A stretch of DNA of 64,000 nt, taken from the NCBI GenBank assembly GCA_963971285.1, contig OZ020254.1, positions 8,866,001-8,930,000 on the forward strand. Reading direction: 5' to 3'. Source of the stretch: Astropecten irregularis. Lineage: Eukaryota; Echinodermata; Asteroidea; Paxillosida; Astropectinidae. Both the position numbers and the translations under genes were made by a program. The stretch's first letter is position 1; each line of letters begins with the position of its first letter. The notes beneath the pieces were generated by a model. The model had not been told where the DNA came from. It saw nothing but the letters and a program-made list of their open reading frames with translations, and did no database searches. Positions 60,267 to 64,000 of the stretch are shown piece after piece.

Positions 60267-63200
60267 CGCCCTCATTGTTCAAAAATGGCTGCCACCATCA
60301 TCATCATTTATCACCATTGTGTCATGGCATCCTACCCTACATTCCCTTTGCACCGCCAACATTGTCGGACAATCATGTGCAGTAGGATGCAAAAATAAAA
60401 CTCAAAACCAACTCCTGAAGTTCATGATCACAATTATATTGAGCTCAATAAATATATTGTTGTTTTGAGGTGTTTTTTTTTTTTTTGAGTGATCACAATT
60501 TTTATATCATTGTTCAGTCATAGGAATTGCTTCAGCCAAAGGATTATAATCCTGCGTTATAATTTTTTTTTTGGATAAGGATCACAAATATTTACCAATT
60601 TGAACGTCAGTTTGAAATAATTTAAATGACAGTTATCATCCTTGAAATGAATCTCCCACCTTGTGCGATCAAAAATCATCGGCCGGAGACAAGATTGATT
60701 CAATTTTTTTTCCAACTTAAAAATGCTGGCATTTTTTCAACCAAATTTCATCAGGCAAAACAACTGTTCATGACAAAAAAAAAATACAAGAAAGGTTTTT
60801 TTTTTCAAACTTGGCTTGGTAATGCTCGTAAAAGTCACAAAACAATGACTTATTGTGATTTTTGTATTTTATTAATTTATTGTTTTTTGTTTTGTTATTA
60901 CTTACTTTTTTCTTTATTATTATTATGATCATTTATTGTTATCTTTAAGGCCACCAAGAATGTCAAAGAGATTGTGGTTGTTTTGTTATATTGAACAAAT
61001 CAAAGTGAGCCTACAGTACTAACTGTAAGATAGATCTTGTAAATAAAACCGTGTCACATATAAAATAGTTTTGTATTTAAAGTGAAAGATAATGGGATGT
61101 TAGCGAAGTGTTGGACAACTCTATGAATGCGTGCTTTGTTTAATTTTTAAAAAAAATATAGTGCTACGCCAAATTTATTGAAAATGAAAATTTCGCGCAA
61201 TTGCAAATAACTGTTGTTTCCCAAGAGTTAAGATTGATCAATTTCTCTTTAATTTATTCAATGTTGTTGTTTTTTCACATAGCAACGGAATTATAAGCAT
61301 TTCAACTAAATTGGTGAGCTTGTCTCAAATTTTCTTCGCAAAATACCCACCAAAATGCAGATATTTTTTTCCATGGCGACAAATTTCATTGATTTTTAAT
61401 TTAGATTTGATTTTTACACCAAAGCAAGAGAGATTTGATTTGCAGGAAGAAATTTGATTTGATTGTTTTTCCCTCAAAAATTCGACCATTGCATTAAAGT
61501 AAGCTTCAGTTTTTAATGTGACAGAGAATTCAGTTACTGACATGAGCTATGTGTCAGTCACAATAGAAAGGTCACCAGAGATTTTTTTTCTGTATTTTGT
61601 TATTTCAGTTCAGCCAAATGATTATTCCGTAGCCAAAAAAAGTTACAATTTTGTTTATAATTTTAGTTCCCTGCTACCAGACATGTGCTTTATTTTGTCA
61701 TCAAGTTTAAGAAATAGATTTATGGCATCTTCGTGCTAGAAACTAGAATGCAATTTACATGTATTTTCTCTGCTTAAGCAGTCACAAAAACTAAAATAAA
61801 CATTTTATTGCTTTACATTTTTTGTGTATTTCAATGAATAGATAGAAAACAAATGACCTAGTGTGCATTTTTATGAATCTTTCCTCTGAACCTCTGCGTT
61901 TTTCTTCAGAAAATGAACGTTTTGATTTTAGATGCCAAATTTTATGTGAAAGGAGACAAAAGTATTATTTTTTATTGGATGTGCTCCCTCTACTTCCAAA
62001 TTTCCGACGCTCAAGAAATTCTTGCCATTATTTTGTATTGTTAACAAGCATAGGACCGTTATTGTACTGCGATAAGAATAGTAGATTTAAGTTTGTTTTT
62101 GTTGAACCTTTAGACACCTTGACTCTGTTTCCTAAGTAAATGTTCCTTACTATCTTGGACCATAGGGAACAATAATTGTTCCTAATTCCAATGCAGGAAT
62201 ATTCTTAACCTTATAGGGTTGCACCCAAGTAAATAAACTCCAATAAACAACACTGATAACTTCTAATACTTCAAAAATCATTTTAAAAAAGGTGTTCAGG
62301 TTTCACAGACAAATGATGATGAACATGTCACCTTTCATTTTCTTTTCATGTTACGGTGGGTTGACCATTGAATTTTTGAGATATTCTCATTCTCAGCTGA
62401 CCACCCTTTAAACAAGGTATGGTTTATTCCAGTCAAAGAAGCCAAACTGCAAAGCGGCTGAAATAGACCCACTTTCTCACCCAATTGCATCCAAAATGGT
62501 CACAAATGGAAGCCCAGAGCCCAGGCAGGAGGTCCGGTGCCATATTTATTCAATCCCTCAGTTTCATAGCTCTCAGAACTCTCTCATTTATAATATACTG
62601 TGTGCTTAACTTTTATTAATGAGCTCGGCGGACGGATTTTGGGACTATTTACTCGGGTGCACCCATAGAGCCCAGGTCGAACATGTTATTGCTCTGTCAT
62701 TCGGACAATATTTCCTCACAGGTTGTAACTGAGTGTAAGATAAAGGAAGGTTCCATCACAGCATGGGCTGGGGAGCTTGTGTGCAAGTAGTCACCCCATG
62801 TTTTGAGTCCCACATGGATCTGGGAACAAAAGTGGTGGAATCTGTTGGACATATTGTAGGATGTTGATGGATATATGAAATATAGGTGCTTCTTTTGTTA
62901 GTTTTCTTTTTAACTTCACCTTCAGAGTACGTGGTAGTTAATTTGTTTATACATTTAGTTTATTATTTGTAGGTTTATGTATTCATTATTTATTTATGCT
63001 TGTAACCGTATATCAAGAGTTTCAAATTTCCGTTGCACTTCAGCAAAACTGAATCATGTCATCAAACTAGTTAATGGAAGTCACCCATTGGAAACTTGAA
63101 AAGACATGCTTTCAAATGACAATGGTGTTGTCACTTTTCTTATTAACAGTATATCATTGACGTCATTTGTATATTGAAATTCTGATTTTTTTTTTTAATA

Positions 63201-64000
63201 TTAGTAGTACAAATGTTGCTGCTCGGCGATTTAGCCTAATTTGTGATTTGTTTTATTCTCCAAGACATTTCAAGCCGCTGGAACATAAACTTAAGAAATA
63301 AGTTTCCTCGGAAAGTTCAAGATCTTATGAATTCCATCTCTCTTCTTATCAAATAGAGTATCCTCTAAATTTCATACTCATTCTTTTATTATTTGTTTGT
63401 ATACAGCGCTGGTCACATTTATGCAAAAGCCTGTTTGGCACTTAAAAATTATATCGCCATCTCATTTGTCATTATTTTGGACAGTTTTAGGCTTGGTAGT
63501 CTTGTTCTACAGAGCATTAAAGATTAGTTGTGCTATAGGTATCTTGAGTGTATATTTCATTCCTGCTGGAGTGGTAATTATTGGGACATGTCATGGTTAC
63601 TGAGGATGATGATTTTGTTGTCTCCTCTGTTTGGTTTCTATTGAGATGATGTCCATTTTTTGCCCAGTTCCGTCCGTCTTTTACACCCATGCTTGTTGTC
63701 ATTGTTGTTGTCGTCGCTGTTGTTTGTTTGTTTGTTTGTTTGTTTGTTTGTTTGCTTTATGTTAATGCATATCATATACTCTTTGCCATGTTATTGTAAG
63801 ATTAGTTGTGCTAGCCAGTGCAGGTTTTTCTCTATGCAGTGTTGCATGTTGAATTCAATTGGCGTATGTGCTGAAGTTGTGCTTTTAGTTTCGGGCAAAT
63901 TGCAAGGGCGTTGGAACCGAAGACAAAACATCGGTGGGAAAATAAGGATGAAATTGGGACGCCAAACTTTTTTCCTTCCGAAAATGCCTTGAAATGTTGC
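60267..64000 (+). other. 3'UTR and downstream intergenic sequence
   Basis: AT-rich, few repeats, a TTTG microsatellite at about 63718-63756. Open frames here (such as 61861-62139 and 63660-63992) have no recognisable product or neighbours. Either a long 3'UTR of the prominin gene or intergenic DNA. Confidence 0.6.
60394..60452 (+). promoter_or_regulatory. PROM1: Poly(A) signals of the prominin gene
   Basis: AATAAA occurs at 60394-60399 and again at 60447-60452, 128 and 181 bp after the stop. The second is followed by a T/G-rich stretch (TTGTTGTTTTGAGG then poly-T at about 60470), as expected downstream of a cleavage site. Further AATAAA copies lie at 61042-61047 and about 61794, so longer 3'UTRs are possible. 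Confidence 0.6.

Noticed and set aside
61861-62139. 92-aa open frame downstream of prominin
   Set aside because: No domain or motif; AT-rich 3' region; no evidence for a separate gene.

Overview
This is metazoan nuclear DNA. It has a split gene with GT-AG introns, many short non-autonomous transposon copies, a tRNA-derived SINE and two minisatellites. The protein is a prominin with roughly equal similarity in layout to vertebrate prominins. The repeats (inverted-repeat elements beginning GGGCCAATTTCAT, and dense TACATGTA, TAGGCCTA and TACCGGTA palindromes) suggest a marine deuterostome, most likely an echinoderm and perhaps a sea star. The phylum is an inference; no species can be named from this window alone. 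There are no bacterial operons, CRISPR arrays, rRNA genes or intact tRNA genes. Only one protein-coding gene can be supported: a prominin (CD133-like) five-transmembrane glycoprotein on the + strand. Its 21 coding exons run from 7441 to 60266. The exon lengths sum to 2745 nt, all junctions keep frame, and the conceptual protein is 914 residues. Its order is signal peptide, short extracellular N terminus, TM1, Cys-rich cytoplasmic loop, TM2, large extracellular loop 1, TM3, TM4, large extracellular loop 2, TM5 and a cytoplasmic tail. Layout: 1-7440 is 5' flank or 5'UTR intron. Exon 1 (7441-7693) encodes the signal peptide. Intron 1 is 7.4 kb and holds a ~270-bp satellite-like array and a long palindrome. 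Exons 2 and 3 (15.1-15.9 kb) reach into TM2. Intron 3 is 20.6 kb and holds a 21-bp minisatellite with higher-order structure, SINEs and a G-run block. Exons 4-19 (36.5-51.4 kb) are spaced at 0.3-2.3 kb, with many small inverted-repeat elements between them. Intron 19 is 8.0 kb and has a 29-copy 22-bp minisatellite. Exons 20-21 encode the cytoplasmic tail, and poly(A) signals follow 130-190 bp after the stop. The points most worth checking are: two possible cytoplasmic tails (read-through of a weak exon-19 donor, or use of a strong donor-like site inside exon 21), a probable non-coding first exon upstream of the ATG, the frame-rotating minisatellite in intron 3, and the nested mobile elements. 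I found no evidence for an undescribed multi-gene system in this window.
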